A stretch of 64,000 bases of DNA from Mesorhizobium loti (GCF_002858745.1 NZ_PJRO01000006.1:310001-374000), one strand, 5' to 3'. Shown: positions 17,124 through 26,856, counted from the stretch's first letter. The notes: a model not told the origin generated them from the sequence alone. Made by a program: numbers and translations.

Positions 17124-18320
17124 ATGAACGCCAACAGCAGCGCGCCCTGGCGCGATCCGAAAATGCCAGGATCGCCTATCATCCCGCGTGCCGACTGGGA
17201 TTATCCTCCCTACCATCGCTGGACTTTCCAGCATGTGCGGGAAATGACCGCCACGGCCCAGATCTGGCGTGGGCAGGGGCCTGTTTTGCCACTGCCAACA
17301 CGCCTTGTCGAAATCGATGAAATCGAATTCGAGGCGGCCGGGCGCCGCCGCACGATCCGCGATTTCCTCGACAACAGCTTTACCGACGGGTTTCTGGTGC
17401 TGTCACGCGGTGAGATTGTCGCCGAGCGCTACATGAACGGACTGAAACCACATGGTCATCACCTGGCAATGTCGGTGACCAAATCGATCGTTGCCACCGT
17501 CCTTGGCATCCTTGTTCACAAGGGTCTCATCGAGACCGCGGCGCCGGTGACGAAGTACCTGCCCGAACTGGAAGCGACGGCTTATCAAGGTGCGACGATC
17601 CAGCATGTTCTGGATATGACGAGTGGTGTCCTGTTCGACGAGTCCTACACGACTGAAGGCTCGCATATGCAGCAGCTCGACCAGGCCTGCGGGTGGAAGC
17701 CGATGACACGGCCGGACCGACCACAAACGGTGTGGCAGTTGATCATGACGTTGACCGAGCAACAGCGGCCGCATGGTGAGCTCTTCAACTACCGTTCGAT
17801 CGAAACCGATATTCTCGCCTTTGTGATGGAGCGGGTCAGCGGGTTGCCGCTGGCCGAGTTGATCAGCAACGAATTGTGGGCGCCGATGGGGGCGGAAGAG
17901 GACGCCTACATAACCGTCGATCACGGCGGTTATGCTCTGGCCGATGGTGGCTTCAACGCGACGCTGCGCGACTACGCCCGCTTTGCCTTGCTGCAGTTGC
18001 GTGGTGGCAGCCTGAACGGCCGGCAGATCGTGCCCTTGGAATGGATCGAGGAAACCTGCCGCGGCAACCACGACTTGTTCCAGGGCGTTTATCGCACTGT
18101 TCTGCCACGCGGCGCCTATCACAACCAGTTCTGGATCGAGGATCCAGAACGGCGTTCCTATATGTGCCGGGGTATCTTTGGCCAGTACATCTATATGGAC
18201 CCGCAGACCGATTTCGCAGCGGTGAAACTGTCGACTTGGCCGGAGTTCGTGAACCCGGACCGGTCAATCGAGGCACTGGCGGCAATCCACGCCATTCGCG
18301 ATGTCTGTGCTGCAACCTGA
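17124..18320 (+). CDS. Serine hydrolase, beta-lactamase class C / NylB-like
   Basis: A 398-aa protein of the beta-lactamase-like serine hydrolase family. The SxxK motif is S117-V-T-K120, and the second motif is a Tyr-containing NYRSIETD, as in 6-aminohexanoate-dimer hydrolase NylB and esterase EstB, not the YxN of true beta-lactamases. No signal peptide is seen, so a cytoplasmic amide or ester hydrolase acting on the imported compound is likely. GGAGGTGAG precedes ATG 17124; an in-frame TTG at 17085 is not used. It ends the first unit of the island and has a second, related copy at 26919. Confidence 0.82.
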   Translation: MNANSSAPWRDPKMPGSPIIPRADWDYPPYHRWTFQHVREMTATAQIWRGQGPVLPLPTRLVEIDEIEFEAAGRRRTIRDFLDNSFTDGFLVLSRGEIVAERYMNGLKPHGHHLAMSVTKSIVATVLGILVHKGLIETAAPVTKYLPELEATAYQGATIQHVLDMTSGVLFDESYTTEGSHMQQLDQACGWKPMTRPDRPQTVWQLIMTLTEQQRPHGELFNYRSIETDILAFVMERVSGLPLAELISNELWAPMGAEEDAYITVDHGGYALADGGFNATLRDYARFALLQLRGGSLNGRQIVPLEWIEETCRGNHDLFQGVYRTVLPRGAYHNQFWIEDPERRSYMCRGIFGQYIYMDPQTDFAAVKLSTWPEFVNPDRSIEALAAIHAIRDVCAAT

Positions 18321-18372
18321 TCCGCCGTGTGGCGGCAGACAGCATCACTCTCGAAAGGGCGGTAAAAATTTT

Positions 18373-18412
18373 TGCGATCGCAGATCGCACTCTTGTGTGA
18401 AGTGCGATCGCA
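18373..18412. promoter_or_regulatory. Operator-like sites, copy 2 (17-mer plus a 10-bp palindrome)
   Basis: TGCGATCGCAGATCGCA at 18373-18389 is the exact reverse complement of the site at 11895-11911. Fourteen bases later TGCGATCGCA (18403-18412) repeats the core as a perfect 10-bp palindrome. Both lie 57-96 bases before the PotD-like gene and suggest two bound repressor dimers. Confidence 0.6.
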
Positions 18413-18468
18413 TGACAGTCTGCCGGTGAAGCGCACGTGATGAGGCGCGAAACCGGGAGGGAGGCAAC

Positions 18469-19506
18469 ATGATGACCTGGAAAAAGACCATGGCGGCGGC
18501 AGCCGTGGCAACACTTGCGGGCATGGGGGCGGCGCGTGCCGAGGGTGTGCTCAACATCTACAACTGGGGCAACTACACCAGCCCGGAGATGGTCAAGAAG
18601 TTCGAACAGAAATACGACGTCAAGGTCACGGTGACCGAGTACGATTCCAACGATACCGCGCTCGCCAAGGTCCGTCAGGGCGGCCACGGCTATGACGTGG
18701 TTGTGCCTTCCGCTCCGGTGGTCAAGGTCTGGATCGACGAAGGCCTCGTTCTGGAGAGCCGTCCGGATCAGATGGAGAATTTCAAGAATGTCGATCCGCG
18801 TTGGGTCGATGTCCCGTTCGATCCCGGTCGACGTTATTCGGTGCCGTGGATGTGGGGCACGACGGGTGTGACGGTCAACAAGTCGGTCTACTCTGGTAAC
18901 ATCAATACGTCGGCCATCTTCATGGACCCGCCGGCCGAACTGGTCGGCAAGGTCAATGTCGTGCCGGAAATGTCGGACGTCATGTTCCTAGCCGTCACCT
19001 ATGTGGGTGGCGAGCCGTGCACCAGCGACAAGGCCGTGTTGAAGAAGGTGCGGGACACGCTGGTGGCGGCCAAGCCGAAATGGCTGGCCATGGATTTCGG
19101 CAATATCGACAAATATTCGCGCGGCGACATTGCTGCCGGCGTCAACTGGAACGGCTCTTCCTTCCGTTCGCGGCTGCAGAATCCCGATATCCTCTATGGC
19201 TACCCCAAGGAAGGTTATCCGGTCTGGATGGACAATCTGATGATCCTGAAGGACGCCAAGAATGTCGAGAACGCCAAGCTGTTCATGAATTTCGTCATGG
19301 ATCCGGAGAATGCCGCGATGCTGTCGGCGTTTTCCCGCTATGCGAACGGGATCAAGGGATCGGACAAGTTCATGCCTGAGGACATGAAGGATGCGCTGGA
19401 GCTCAATATTCCGACCGATCTGGTCCAATACGGGAAGGTCAATGTCGGCTGTCCGGCCGATGTCCAGGCAATGTATACCAAGATCTGGACAGAGCTGCTG
19501 AAGTGA
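18469..19506 (+). CDS. PotD/PotF-like extracellular solute-binding protein
   Basis: Periplasmic binding protein of 345 aa, family SBP_bac_8 (spermidine/putrescine type). The signal peptide ends at ARA-EG near residue 25, and the mature start [20 protein letters not shown] is characteristic. The GGGAGGGAGG ribosome site fits the first of two adjacent ATGs. No Pot-type permease or ATPase genes lie nearby, so it either serves a transporter elsewhere or shares the local one. A polyamine-like ligand is an inference from family. Confidence 0.85.
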   Translation: MMTWKKTMAAAAVATLAGMGAARAEGVLNIYNWGNYTSPEMVKKFEQKYDVKVTVTEYDSNDTALAKVRQGGHGYDVVVPSAPVVKVWIDEGLVLESRPDQMENFKNVDPRWVDVPFDPGRRYSVPWMWGTTGVTVNKSVYSGNINTSAIFMDPPAELVGKVNVVPEMSDVMFLAVTYVGGEPCTSDKAVLKKVRDTLVAAKPKWLAMDFGNIDKYSRGDIAAGVNWNGSSFRSRLQNPDILYGYPKEGYPVWMDNLMILKDAKNVENAKLFMNFVMDPENAAMLSAFSRYANGIKGSDKFMPEDMKDALELNIPTDLVQYGKVNVGCPADVQAMYTKIWTELLK

Positions 19507-19518
19507 GGTTCGGCATGG

Positions 19519-19560
19519 AGGTCGTGAATTCAGCGGAAATGACGACGAAATTCACGACCT
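19519..19560 (+). terminator. 12-bp stem-loop after the PotD-like gene
   Basis: Arms AGGTCGTGAATT and AATTCACGACCT pair perfectly around an 18-base loop. There is no T-run, so it probably stabilises the upstream message or attenuates rather than terminating; the next gene starts 20 bases later. Confidence 0.5.
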
Positions 19561-19580
19561 GATTGGGAGTTGGAGTGGAA

Positions 19581-20543
19581 ATGGCACTCGATCCGGACAT
19601 CAGGGCCATGCTCGACCGACTGGCGCTCGAACAGGCCGCCCAGCAGAGCGAAGCCGCGCTGGAAAGTTCACGCAGCAGTTACCGCGACCAGTATCGGGAG
19701 ATGAGCCGATCTTCCGACAGGCCGGTGACGGAAGACATCGTCAGGCTTGGACCGGGCAAAGGCGATGTTTCGCTCCATCTCTACAAGCCGGCGGATGCAG
19801 CCGGTCCTTTGCCGGTTATCCTTTACCTGCACGGCGGTGGCTTCGTTCTTGGCGATGCCGAAACCTACGCGCTGCAATCGGCGCGCATCGCCTCGGAATG
19901 CGGTGCGCTGGTCGTCTTCGTTGAATACAGGCTTTCGCCGGAACACCCGTTTCCCGCGGCGGTTGAGGATGCGCTTGCGACGGTCGACTGGGTGTTGACC
20001 GAAGCGGCGGATCACGGTGGCGACCCGATGCGTTTCGCGCTGATGGGTGACAGCGCCGGCGCGAACCTGTCCATTGCGCTGATGCGCCACTACCGAAAGC
20101 AACGGTTCTTCCGCGCCGTTTGCCTGCTCTATCCCCTGGTCGACGCCAGGCCCTATCTCGGCCTTGCTTCACCATCGGCCTCGGACCGAGAATTCGCCAC
20201 CGGCTACTATCTGGAATTTGCCGAGACCGAATATTTTGCGAAGGCCTACCTGCCTGATCCGGAAATGGCCAGCGACGTGCGCGCGTCGCCAGTGCTGGCA
20301 ACCGATATCGACGGGCTGCCGCCAATCCTCTTCTATGCCGCTGAAAACGACGTGCTGCGCGACCAGGGGGCGGCCTTCGCCGAACAACTTAAGGCAGCCG
20401 GAAACGATGTTCGTTACCGCTGCTTCGAAGGTTTGATCCACAATTTCATGCAGCATGCCGGCATCTCGAAGGCGTCGGATGCAGCCTTCCTGAAGGTTTG
20501 CGCAGCTGTTCGCGCAACACTCGAAGGCCAGAACCTGCGGTAG
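19581..20543 (+). CDS. Alpha/beta hydrolase, hormone-sensitive-lipase family
   Basis: A 320-aa serine esterase/amidase-type hydrolase. The oxyanion-hole motif is H84-GGG, the nucleophile is S158 in GDSAG, and the acid and histidine lie in ENDVLRD and GLIHNFMQ. No signal peptide is present. GGAG five bases before ATG 19581 supports this start over an in-frame TTG at 19563. It lies in the middle unit of the island, between a PotD-like gene and the MOSC fusion. Confidence 0.87.
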   Translation: MALDPDIRAMLDRLALEQAAQQSEAALESSRSSYRDQYREMSRSSDRPVTEDIVRLGPGKGDVSLHLYKPADAAGPLPVILYLHGGGFVLGDAETYALQSARIASECGALVVFVEYRLSPEHPFPAAVEDALATVDWVLTEAADHGGDPMRFALMGDSAGANLSIALMRHYRKQRFFRAVCLLYPLVDARPYLGLASPSASDREFATGYYLEFAETEYFAKAYLPDPEMASDVRASPVLATDIDGLPPILFYAAENDVLRDQGAAFAEQLKAAGNDVRYRCFEGLIHNFMQHAGISKASDAAFLKVCAAVRATLEGQNLR

Positions 20544-20548
20544 CTCTC

Positions 20549-22525
20549 ATGTTCGGTACTTCATGTCGTGTAGAGCGCATCACATTCTATCCGTTGAAGT
20601 CGGGGGCCGGCGTTCCGGTTGAAACGGCGCGCCTGGAAGCAGAGGGGCTGGCTGGCGATCGGCGCATGATGGTGGTCGATGAGACAGGCGACTGCCTCAC
20701 CGCTCGCAAGGCACCGCGTCTCATGCAAATCCGCACCCATGTGGACGGTGATGAGGTCATTCTTGCCGCGCCGGGCATGTCACCGCTGGTGTTCTCGCGC
20801 TGTCATCTCGATGTCGCCCGCAACGTTTCGATCTGGGGCGACGATGTCGTGGCGCTGGATGCAGGGGAAGAGGTTCACCAATGGCTGACGCGGTTCCTTG
20901 ACCGCTCCTGCCGGATGGTCCTCAAGGGCGCGATCACGCATCGCCCGCTCGCCATTGGCCCCGGCGGAACCGTGAGTTTTGCCGACACGGCGCCGTTGCT
21001 GTTGACCAATTTCGCCTCGCTCGCCGATATCAATCGCTACCTCGACCTCGAAGTCGAGATGGAGCGGTTTCGACCTAATCTCGTCGTCAGCGGTATGCCA
21101 GCGTTTGACGAGGATGGCTGGCGTTACGTGCGGATCGGCAATGTCGAGTTCGAAGCCATCGGCGCCTGCGACCGTTGCGTCATGACCACGCTCGATCCCG
21201 CGACTGGCGAGGCGAGGCCCGATCACGAGCCGTTGGCGATGCTCGGCCGTCAGCGGCGCGGCGAGGATGGCAAGGCCTATTTCGGTCAGTTTCTGGTTCC
21301 GCGGACGCTCGGCCGGCTGCATGTCGGCGACAAGGTCGAAGTGTTGTCGCGCAAGCCTGCAATCACCATCCTGCCGGGGAGTGCGCAGCCGGTTGTGCGG
21401 CTGCCTTCTACCGGGACTGGTTCAGCCCTGGCTGCTCTTCGTGGAAGCCATGAACGCCAGCTGCACTGCGTGGCAATCATCGATGAGGCGGCTGGTTTTC
21501 GCACGTTTCGTTTCGCGGCGGAGCCGGGGCATGCCGTCGACTATAAACCCGGCCAGTTCATCACGCTCTTGCTGGATCTCGATGGCGAGACCGTACGACG
21601 TAACTATACGATCTCGTCGTCGCCATCACGGCCCCACTACATTTCGGTGACGGTGAAACGGGTCGGCGGCGGACGCGTCTCCAACTGGTTGCACAACACG
21701 CTGAAGGTGGGTGACCGCATTCGCTCGCTCGGACCGAATGGCCGTTTTCATCTCGCGGCAGCCGGAGCGGCTGAGCGACTTCTGCTGTTGTCCGCAGGCA
21801 GCGGTATCACGCCAATGATGGCGATGCTGCGCTTCATCGCCGATACGAACCTGCCGCTCGATGTGTGCTTCCATCACAGCGCACGCAGTGTCGAAGACAT
21901 CGCCTTCCTCCATGAACTGCTGTCGATCCGGAAGCAGATGGGCGATCGGCTGAAGCTCTACTGGAACTTGACGGGCGGGGATGCCGCCGCGCAGGCTGAC
22001 GCCCTGGCGGGCAAACTCGAAGGAAGCGAGCACGGCGCGCTGGCCTTGGCCGGGCGGCTCGATGCTGCCGTGGTACAGGCGGTTTGTCCCGATCTTGCCG
22101 AACGAGCTGTCTTATGCTGCGGTCCAGACGGTTTCCGCACCAAAGCCCGCGAGATCTATGAGGGCTGGAGCCCTGAGCCGGAGTTTCCATTCCTCGAAGA
22201 GACCTTCGGCCCGGATCGCGCGGCAGAACCGCTGCCGGAAATCGGCGCGTATCAGGTTTCGTTCGTCCAGTCCGGCAAATCGGTCGACGGTTCCGGCACG
22301 GTGACGCTGCTGGAGCTTGCGCGCAAGGTAGGGGTCGTCCTGCCGTCCGACTGCGAGGCCGGCATCTGCGGAAGCTGCCGCTGCAAGGTGGTGTCCGGAG
22401 AATGGCGGGTGGCAGCCAATGCAGCCGATCCCGATCGCGCGGTACTGTCGCAGGCCGAGAAGGACGAAGGCTATGTCCTCGCCTGTTCTACCAGCCCGAT
22501 CGGGGACGTCTGCGTCGAAGCGTAG
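20549..22525 (+). CDS. MOSC-domain / FAD-NAD reductase / 2Fe-2S fusion oxidoreductase
   Basis: A 658-aa three-part protein. Residues 1 to about 260 are a MOSC beta-barrel plus MOSC domain, with the mARC/YcbX-type cysteine near residue 210 in GACDRCVMTTLDPATG. Residues about 295-540 are a ferredoxin-reductase module with RNYTISSSPS (FAD), SAGSGITPMMAM and CCGPDGF (NAD(P)H). The C-terminus is a plant-type ferredoxin, CEAGICGSCRC plus a later Cys. E. coli YcbX has only MOSC plus 2Fe-2S; here the flavin reductase is built in. The likely role is molybdenum-dependent reduction of N-hydroxylated compounds using NAD(P)H. The start at 20549 fits the MOSC N-terminus. Confidence 0.85.
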   Translation: MFGTSCRVERITFYPLKSGAGVPVETARLEAEGLAGDRRMMVVDETGDCLTARKAPRLMQIRTHVDGDEVILAAPGMSPLVFSRCHLDVARNVSIWGDDVVALDAGEEVHQWLTRFLDRSCRMVLKGAITHRPLAIGPGGTVSFADTAPLLLTNFASLADINRYLDLEVEMERFRPNLVVSGMPAFDEDGWRYVRIGNVEFEAIGACDRCVMTTLDPATGEARPDHEPLAMLGRQRRGEDGKAYFGQFLVPRTLGRLHVGDKVEVLSRKPAITILPGSAQPVVRLPSTGTGSALAALRGSHERQLHCVAIIDEAAGFRTFRFAAEPGHAVDYKPGQFITLLLDLDGETVRRNYTISSSPSRPHYISVTVKRVGGGRVSNWLHNTLKVGDRIRSLGPNGRFHLAAAGAAERLLLLSAGSGITPMMAMLRFIADTNLPLDVCFHHSARSVEDIAFLHELLSIRKQMGDRLKLYWNLTGGDAAAQADALAGKLEGSEHGALALAGRLDAAVVQAVCPDLAERAVLCCGPDGFRTKAREIYEGWSPEPEFPFLEETFGPDRAAEPLPEIGAYQVSFVQSGKSVDGSGTVTLLELARKVGVVLPSDCEAGICGSCRCKVVSGEWRVAANAADPDRAVLSQAEKDEGYVLACSTSPIGDVCVEA

Positions 22526-22687
22526 GTCGGGATCGTGTTTTTTTGGCAGTTTAACGACTACTTTGCAAAGGCATTCAGCGGTCAATTGCGCATTAGTCTT
22601 TTAGAAATATTGATGAAAAACAGCATGATAATGGCGTTTCTTCTCTCCTTCTAACGAAGACATCGCTGGATCAGTGACTTTCTATTG

Positions 22688-22704
22688 TGTGATCGTCGAT
22701 CGCA
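22688..22704. promoter_or_regulatory. Operator-like palindrome, copy 3 (TGTGATCGTCGATCGCA)
   Basis: It matches the 18373-18389 copy at 14 of 17 bases by hand comparison. It lies 63 bases before the true start of the aminotransferase gene, upstream of its AGGAGGAGGG ribosome site. This position also argues against the longer GTG start at 22674. Confidence 0.5.
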
Positions 22705-22766
22705 AATTATACAAAGAACAGATACCGGAATTGCCTGACGTTGCCGGTGTGCAGGAGGAGGGAAAA

Positions 22767-24179
22767 ATGGTGGCGAGCCTTGGAGTTGTTGACGGCGATG
22801 CTCTGGTGTCGCTCGATCGGGAAACCCAGTTTCATCCCTTTACCGCTATCGCCGACCAACAGGCGAACGGCGCACTGGTGATGGCGCGGGCATCCGGCTC
22901 GTCCATTACCGATGTTACCGGCAAGACCTATCTCGATGGTGCCGCCGGGCTCTGGTGCGTCAATGTCGGTTACGGGCGCGTGGAAATCTCGGAGGCCATG
23001 CATCGGCAGTCGCTGGAATTGCCTTATTTCCATTCCTTCAACACGGTTGCCAACGAGCCGAGCATCAGGCTGTCGGACAGGCTCTTGAAGCTCGCACCGA
23101 GTGGAATGCAACGCGTGTTCTACGGCCTGTCTGGTTCGGACGCCAACGACACGGCAGTGAAGATGCTGTGGTCGTACAACATGCTCCGCGGCAAGCCACT
23201 GAAGCGCAAGATCATCTCACGCGCCTACGCCTATCACGGTGTAACGGCGGCGGCGGGCAGCCTGTCCGGCATTCCGATGGTTCACCAGAACTTTGGACTG
23301 CCGCTCGATTTTGCCAGGCACGTCTCGCGCCCCGACCTCTATCGCGATGCGTCGGCGCGCGGCTGCGCCACTGAAGAGGCCTATTCCGCCTTTCTTGCCC
23401 GGGAGCTCGAGCAAGCGATCCTGGCCGAGGGCGCCGACACGGTCGCCGGTTTCATTGCCGAGCCGGTAATGGGTACCGGCGGCGTGCTGCCGCCGCCGAA
23501 GGGCTATTTTGCCGCGATCGTCAAGGTGCTCGAAAAACATGACGTTCGCCTTGTTGCCGATGAGGTCATCACCGGTTTCGGCCGTGTCGGCGCATGGTTC
23601 GCATCCGACCTTTACGATATCGAACCGGATCTGATCATTGCCGCCAAGGGTCTGACCAGCGGTTATCTGCCGCTGTCTGCCGTGCTGGTCGGCGAGCGCA
23701 TCTGGTCGGTGTTTGAAGAAGCTTCCCGCGACGGACGCCCGTTTGCACATGGCTTCACCTATTCCGGCCACCCGACCTGCGCTGCAGCGGCACTTGCCAA
23801 TCTGGATATTATCGAGCGCGAAAAGCTTATCGAGCGTGTCGCGGCGATGGCGCCGTCATTCGGCGCACGGTTTGCGGAGACGCTGTCCAACCTCCGGCTG
23901 GTCGGCGATGTACGCAGCGCCGGCTTCATGATGGGCGTGGAGCTTGTGGCGGATCGGGCAACGAAAGCAGCGTTCCCGGCAGCGTTGAAAGTCGCAGGGC
24001 GTGTTGCGCTGTCGGCGCGCCGTCGCGGCGTTCTGGTCCGCGCTTTGCCGAATTCGGATGTGATCGCGCTGTCTCCACCGTTCGTGGTGACGGAAGCCGA
24101 GCTGTCGCGGCTTGCCGAGACGCTGCGAGACGCGATTGACGAGGTAACGGCCGATCTCATCCGCGAAGGCCATCTCTGA
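22767..24179 (+). CDS. Class III PLP aminotransferase (omega-amine/diamine type)
   Basis: A 470-aa fold-type I aminotransferase. Motifs include DGAAGLWCVNVGYGR, YGLSGSDANDTAVKM, RAYAYHGVT, DEVITGFGRVG and the PLP lysine in IIAAKGLTSGYLPLS. This is the omega-transaminase group acting on terminal amines such as putrescine, cadaverine, beta-alanine, 6-aminohexanoate or taurine. AGGAGGAGGG lies just before ATG 22767. It opens the third unit of the island; the dehydrogenase gene follows with one base between. Confidence 0.88.
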   Translation: MVASLGVVDGDALVSLDRETQFHPFTAIADQQANGALVMARASGSSITDVTGKTYLDGAAGLWCVNVGYGRVEISEAMHRQSLELPYFHSFNTVANEPSIRLSDRLLKLAPSGMQRVFYGLSGSDANDTAVKMLWSYNMLRGKPLKRKIISRAYAYHGVTAAAGSLSGIPMVHQNFGLPLDFARHVSRPDLYRDASARGCATEEAYSAFLARELEQAILAEGADTVAGFIAEPVMGTGGVLPPPKGYFAAIVKVLEKHDVRLVADEVITGFGRVGAWFASDLYDIEPDLIIAAKGLTSGYLPLSAVLVGERIWSVFEEASRDGRPFAHGFTYSGHPTCAAAALANLDIIEREKLIERVAAMAPSFGARFAETLSNLRLVGDVRSAGFMMGVELVADRATKAAFPAALKVAGRVALSARRRGVLVRALPNSDVIALSPPFVVTEAELSRLAETLRDAIDEVTADLIREGHL

Positions 24180-24180
24180 C

Positions 24181-25134
24181 ATGGTGGAAGCGGGGGCTTT
24201 CCGATCAGAGGCGATCGAGACGGTCGCCGTTGTTGGAGCGGGGCTGATCGGCGGGGCCTGGGCAGCCTATTTTCTGAGCCGTGGTCTCAAGGTGCGTGCC
24301 CATGATCCCCAAGCGGGCGCGGAAGATCGGTTGCGCAAGACCGTCGCGGATGCGCTTCGAGACCTGTCGCAACTGACGCCTGTCGCCGATGGCTGCATCG
24401 GCGGCCTGCTGTTTTTCGAAAGGCTTGAGGACGCGCTGGATGGCTGCGACTATGTGCAGGAAAACGCTCCTGAAAACCTGATGCTCAAACAGGGTCTGCT
24501 GGCCGCAATCGATGCCGTCACAGCACCTGACGTGGTGATCGGCTCAAGCACGTCCTCGTTCATGGCCAGCGACCTCCAATTGCGGTGCGGACGTGCCGAG
24601 CGGGTGCTGGTCGCGCATCCGTTCAATCCACCGCATCTTGTTCCTCTCGTCGAACTGGTGAAGGGTTCGGCAACAGCGCAGGCGGCACAGGACGCCGCGT
24701 ACGGTTTCCTGGAGCGTATCGGCAAGGTGCCGATCAAGGTGGCGCGGGAGGCCCCCGGTCATGTTGCAAACCGCATGACAGCAGCGTTGTGGCGCGAGGC
24801 CGTGCATATCGTTGCCGAAGGTATCGCCAGCGTTGAAGACGTCGATCGTGCCATTCGCTCTGGGCCGGGCTTGCGCTGGGCGATCGACGGCCCGCATATG
24901 CTCTATCACCTCGGCGGCGGCGAGGGCGGCATCGCCGCCTATTTGAAACATCTCGGCCCGGCGCAGGAAGCCCGCTGGTCATCGCTCGGGGCCCCGAAGC
25001 TCGATGCAAAAACCTGCGCGGCGCTCATCTCGGGAATTGAGGACGAGGCGGCGGGGCAAAGCATTGAGAAGCTGTCGGCACGTCGCGACAGGTTGCTCAT
25101 TGCGTTGCTGCAAACACTGGAAGACGGCGCATGA
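24181..25134 (+). CDS. 3-hydroxyacyl-CoA dehydrogenase / carnitine dehydrogenase-like enzyme
   Basis: A 317-aa NAD-dependent dehydrogenase of the 3-hydroxyacyl-CoA dehydrogenase superfamily. The Rossmann motif is VAVVGAGLIGGAWAAYF. The catalytic region has SSTSSFMASDL and VAHPFNPPHLVPLVELV, with the His used by L-carnitine and L-gulonate 3-dehydrogenases. It would oxidise a 3-hydroxy group to a 3-keto group. It overlaps by 4 bases a BKACE gene that could cleave the resulting 3-keto acid, the same pairing as in carnitine degradation. Confidence 0.83.
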   Translation: MVEAGAFRSEAIETVAVVGAGLIGGAWAAYFLSRGLKVRAHDPQAGAEDRLRKTVADALRDLSQLTPVADGCIGGLLFFERLEDALDGCDYVQENAPENLMLKQGLLAAIDAVTAPDVVIGSSTSSFMASDLQLRCGRAERVLVAHPFNPPHLVPLVELVKGSATAQAAQDAAYGFLERIGKVPIKVAREAPGHVANRMTAALWREAVHIVAEGIASVEDVDRAIRSGPGLRWAIDGPHMLYHLGGGEGGIAAYLKHLGPAQEARWSSLGAPKLDAKTCAALISGIEDEAAGQSIEKLSARRDRLLIALLQTLEDGA

Positions 25135-25958
25135 GCAGCACGCCTGTCCTGCCGCGCATCATGATTGCGCCGAACGGCGCGCGACGCGTTAAGGTCGATC
25201 ATCCGCGCCTGCCGATGTCTCCCGAGGAAATTGTCGCGACCGCGACAGCCTGTTACGCGGCAGGGGCAGGGGCCATACATTTGCATGTGCGCGATGCAGA
25301 TGGCCAGCATGTGCTCGATGCGAAACTATACCGCCAGGTGATCGAGCTGATCGGCGCGGCTGTGCCCGACATGTTGGTTCAGGTCACGACGGAAGCGGTC
25401 AGTACCTACAAGCCGTCAGAGCAGATGGCACTGGTTCGCAATCTGCAGCCGCACGCGATTTCGGCGGCGATCCGCGAACTTGCTCCCCATGCAGACGCCG
25501 AAGTGGCGGCCGCTGACTTCTACGACTGGTGCGCCGGGCGCAACATTGCCGTGCAGCACATCCTCTATGACGCCGGCGACGTTCGCAGGCTTGCGGATCT
25601 GATCATACGAGGCGTCGTGCCACAGGCGGATCTTTCGGTGCTTTATGTTCTCGGCCGGTATTCCGTCGGTCAGGAAAGCAACGCCGGCGACCTCCGACCT
25701 TTCCTTGAAGCCGCGTCGGCACTGCCGGTTCTACCCGACTGGATGGTGTGTGCGTTCGGTCGCGGCGAAACGGAGGCGCTTTCCGCAGCTCTTGCTGCCG
25801 GCGGCAAGGTGCGTGTGGGTTTTGAAAACAGCCTGTGGAATGCCGACGGTTCGCTGGCCGCTTCCAATGAACAGCGGGTGGCGGCTATTGCCGCGATCGT
25901 CAGGCAACAGGACGCCGAAAGTGCGGTCGTCACGGAAGAAGGGGCTCATCGTGGCTGA
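25131..25958 (+). CDS. BKACE-family 3-keto acid cleavage enzyme
   Basis: A 275-aa DUF849/BKACE (3-keto-5-aminohexanoate cleavage) protein. The metal-binding HLHVRD follows AGAGAI, and the chain ends with GFENSLWNADGSLAASNEQRV, a family signature. BKACE enzymes condense a beta-keto acid with acetyl-CoA to give acetoacetyl-CoA (or a related ester) and a new product. The true substrate is unknown. Four-base overlap with the dehydrogenase and eight-base overlap with the next gene indicate one operon. Confidence 0.85.
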   Translation: MSSTPVLPRIMIAPNGARRVKVDHPRLPMSPEEIVATATACYAAGAGAIHLHVRDADGQHVLDAKLYRQVIELIGAAVPDMLVQVTTEAVSTYKPSEQMALVRNLQPHAISAAIRELAPHADAEVAAADFYDWCAGRNIAVQHILYDAGDVRRLADLIIRGVVPQADLSVLYVLGRYSVGQESNAGDLRPFLEAASALPVLPDWMVCAFGRGETEALSAALAAGGKVRVGFENSLWNADGSLAASNEQRVAAIAAIVRQQDAESAVVTEEGAHRG

Positions 25959-26856
25959 GCAGAGCGCCTATCGCATTTTCGACGTTCGTCACGTAGGCAA
26001 GCAAATCCTGTCGCCGCATATGGCGCGCATCACCTTTGCCGGCGAGGACGTCGCCGCCATGGCGACGTTCGCTCCAGACCAGCGTATCAAGCTGTTTTTT
26101 CCCAGAGCGGACGGGACATTGCCGGCGATCCCGAACCGGCCCGATTGGTACGATCTCTATCGCGCCGTGCCGCCACGCGAGCGTGCGCCCATGCGCACCT
26201 ATACGATCCGCTCGCTGCGGGCGGATCAATGCGAGGTCGATGTCGATTTCGTGCTGCATGGCGACAACGGCCCGGCATCACGCTGGGCGCTCAATGCGCA
26301 GCCTGGCGACCGTATCCAGATATCGGCGCCGAACGCGAACTACCGCGGCGAAGTCGGTGGCTATGAATGGCAACCGCCGGCGGGTGTTCAGCACGTTTTG
26401 CTGCTTGCCGACGAAACAGCGTTGCCGGCTGCTGCCGGCATTCTGGAGGAATTGGCCGCACTCAAGCCGCGTGTCGATGCATTCCTGGAGGTGCCTGACG
26501 AGGCGGACAGGCTCGAATTGCCGTCCTGGGATGGCCTCGATCTTCGCTGGCTGGTTCGCGAAGGACGCAGCGGGGAAAACCGTGCCTATGGTGACGGAAT
26601 GATAGCCGCTGCCAATCAGGTCGAACTGCCGCGCGATGTTTTGTCCGGCTCGGATGCCGAGGCGTTGGTCGAACCGGATAACGACGATCTGCTTTGGGAT
26701 CGGGCTTCATCAGCGACAGGCGGGTTCTACGCCTGGGTGGCAGGCGAGACCGGGGCTGTCAGCCGGATCCGGACGGCGCTCGTCAAGGAACGTGGCATCG
26801 ACCGCCGGCTCGCGAACCTGATGGGGTACTGGAAACTCGGCAGAGAGCGCGAGTAG
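25951..26856 (+). CDS. Siderophore-interacting protein (SIP family ferric reductase)
   Basis: A 301-aa FAD-dependent protein like ViuB/YqjH, which reduce ferric siderophore complexes with NAD(P)H or ferredoxin. FAD-binding RTYTIRSLR lies near residue 90. The SIP domain follows, with DETALPAAAGIL, GFYAWVAGE and the C-terminal NLMGYWKLGR. GTG at 25951, with AAGAAGGGG before it, is the best start; the longer frame upstream lies inside the BKACE gene. Its presence in a catabolic operon suggests iron must be stripped from the substrate. Confidence 0.87.
   Translation: MAEQSAYRIFDVRHVGKQILSPHMARITFAGEDVAAMATFAPDQRIKLFFPRADGTLPAIPNRPDWYDLYRAVPPRERAPMRTYTIRSLRADQCEVDVDFVLHGDNGPASRWALNAQPGDRIQISAPNANYRGEVGGYEWQPPAGVQHVLLLADETALPAAAGILEELAALKPRVDAFLEVPDEADRLELPSWDGLDLRWLVREGRSGENRAYGDGMIAAANQVELPRDVLSGSDAEALVEPDNDDLLWDRASSATGGFYAWVAGETGAVSRIRTALVKERGIDRRLANLMGYWKLGRERE

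Noticed and set aside
17124..18320. True class C beta-lactamase
   Set aside because: No signal peptide and no YxN motif; the Tyr-x-Ser pattern and context fit NylB/EstB-type hydrolases.
22674..22766. Longer GTG start for the class III aminotransferase
   Set aside because: The extension contains the operator-like palindrome, and a near-perfect ribosome site precedes the ATG at 22767.
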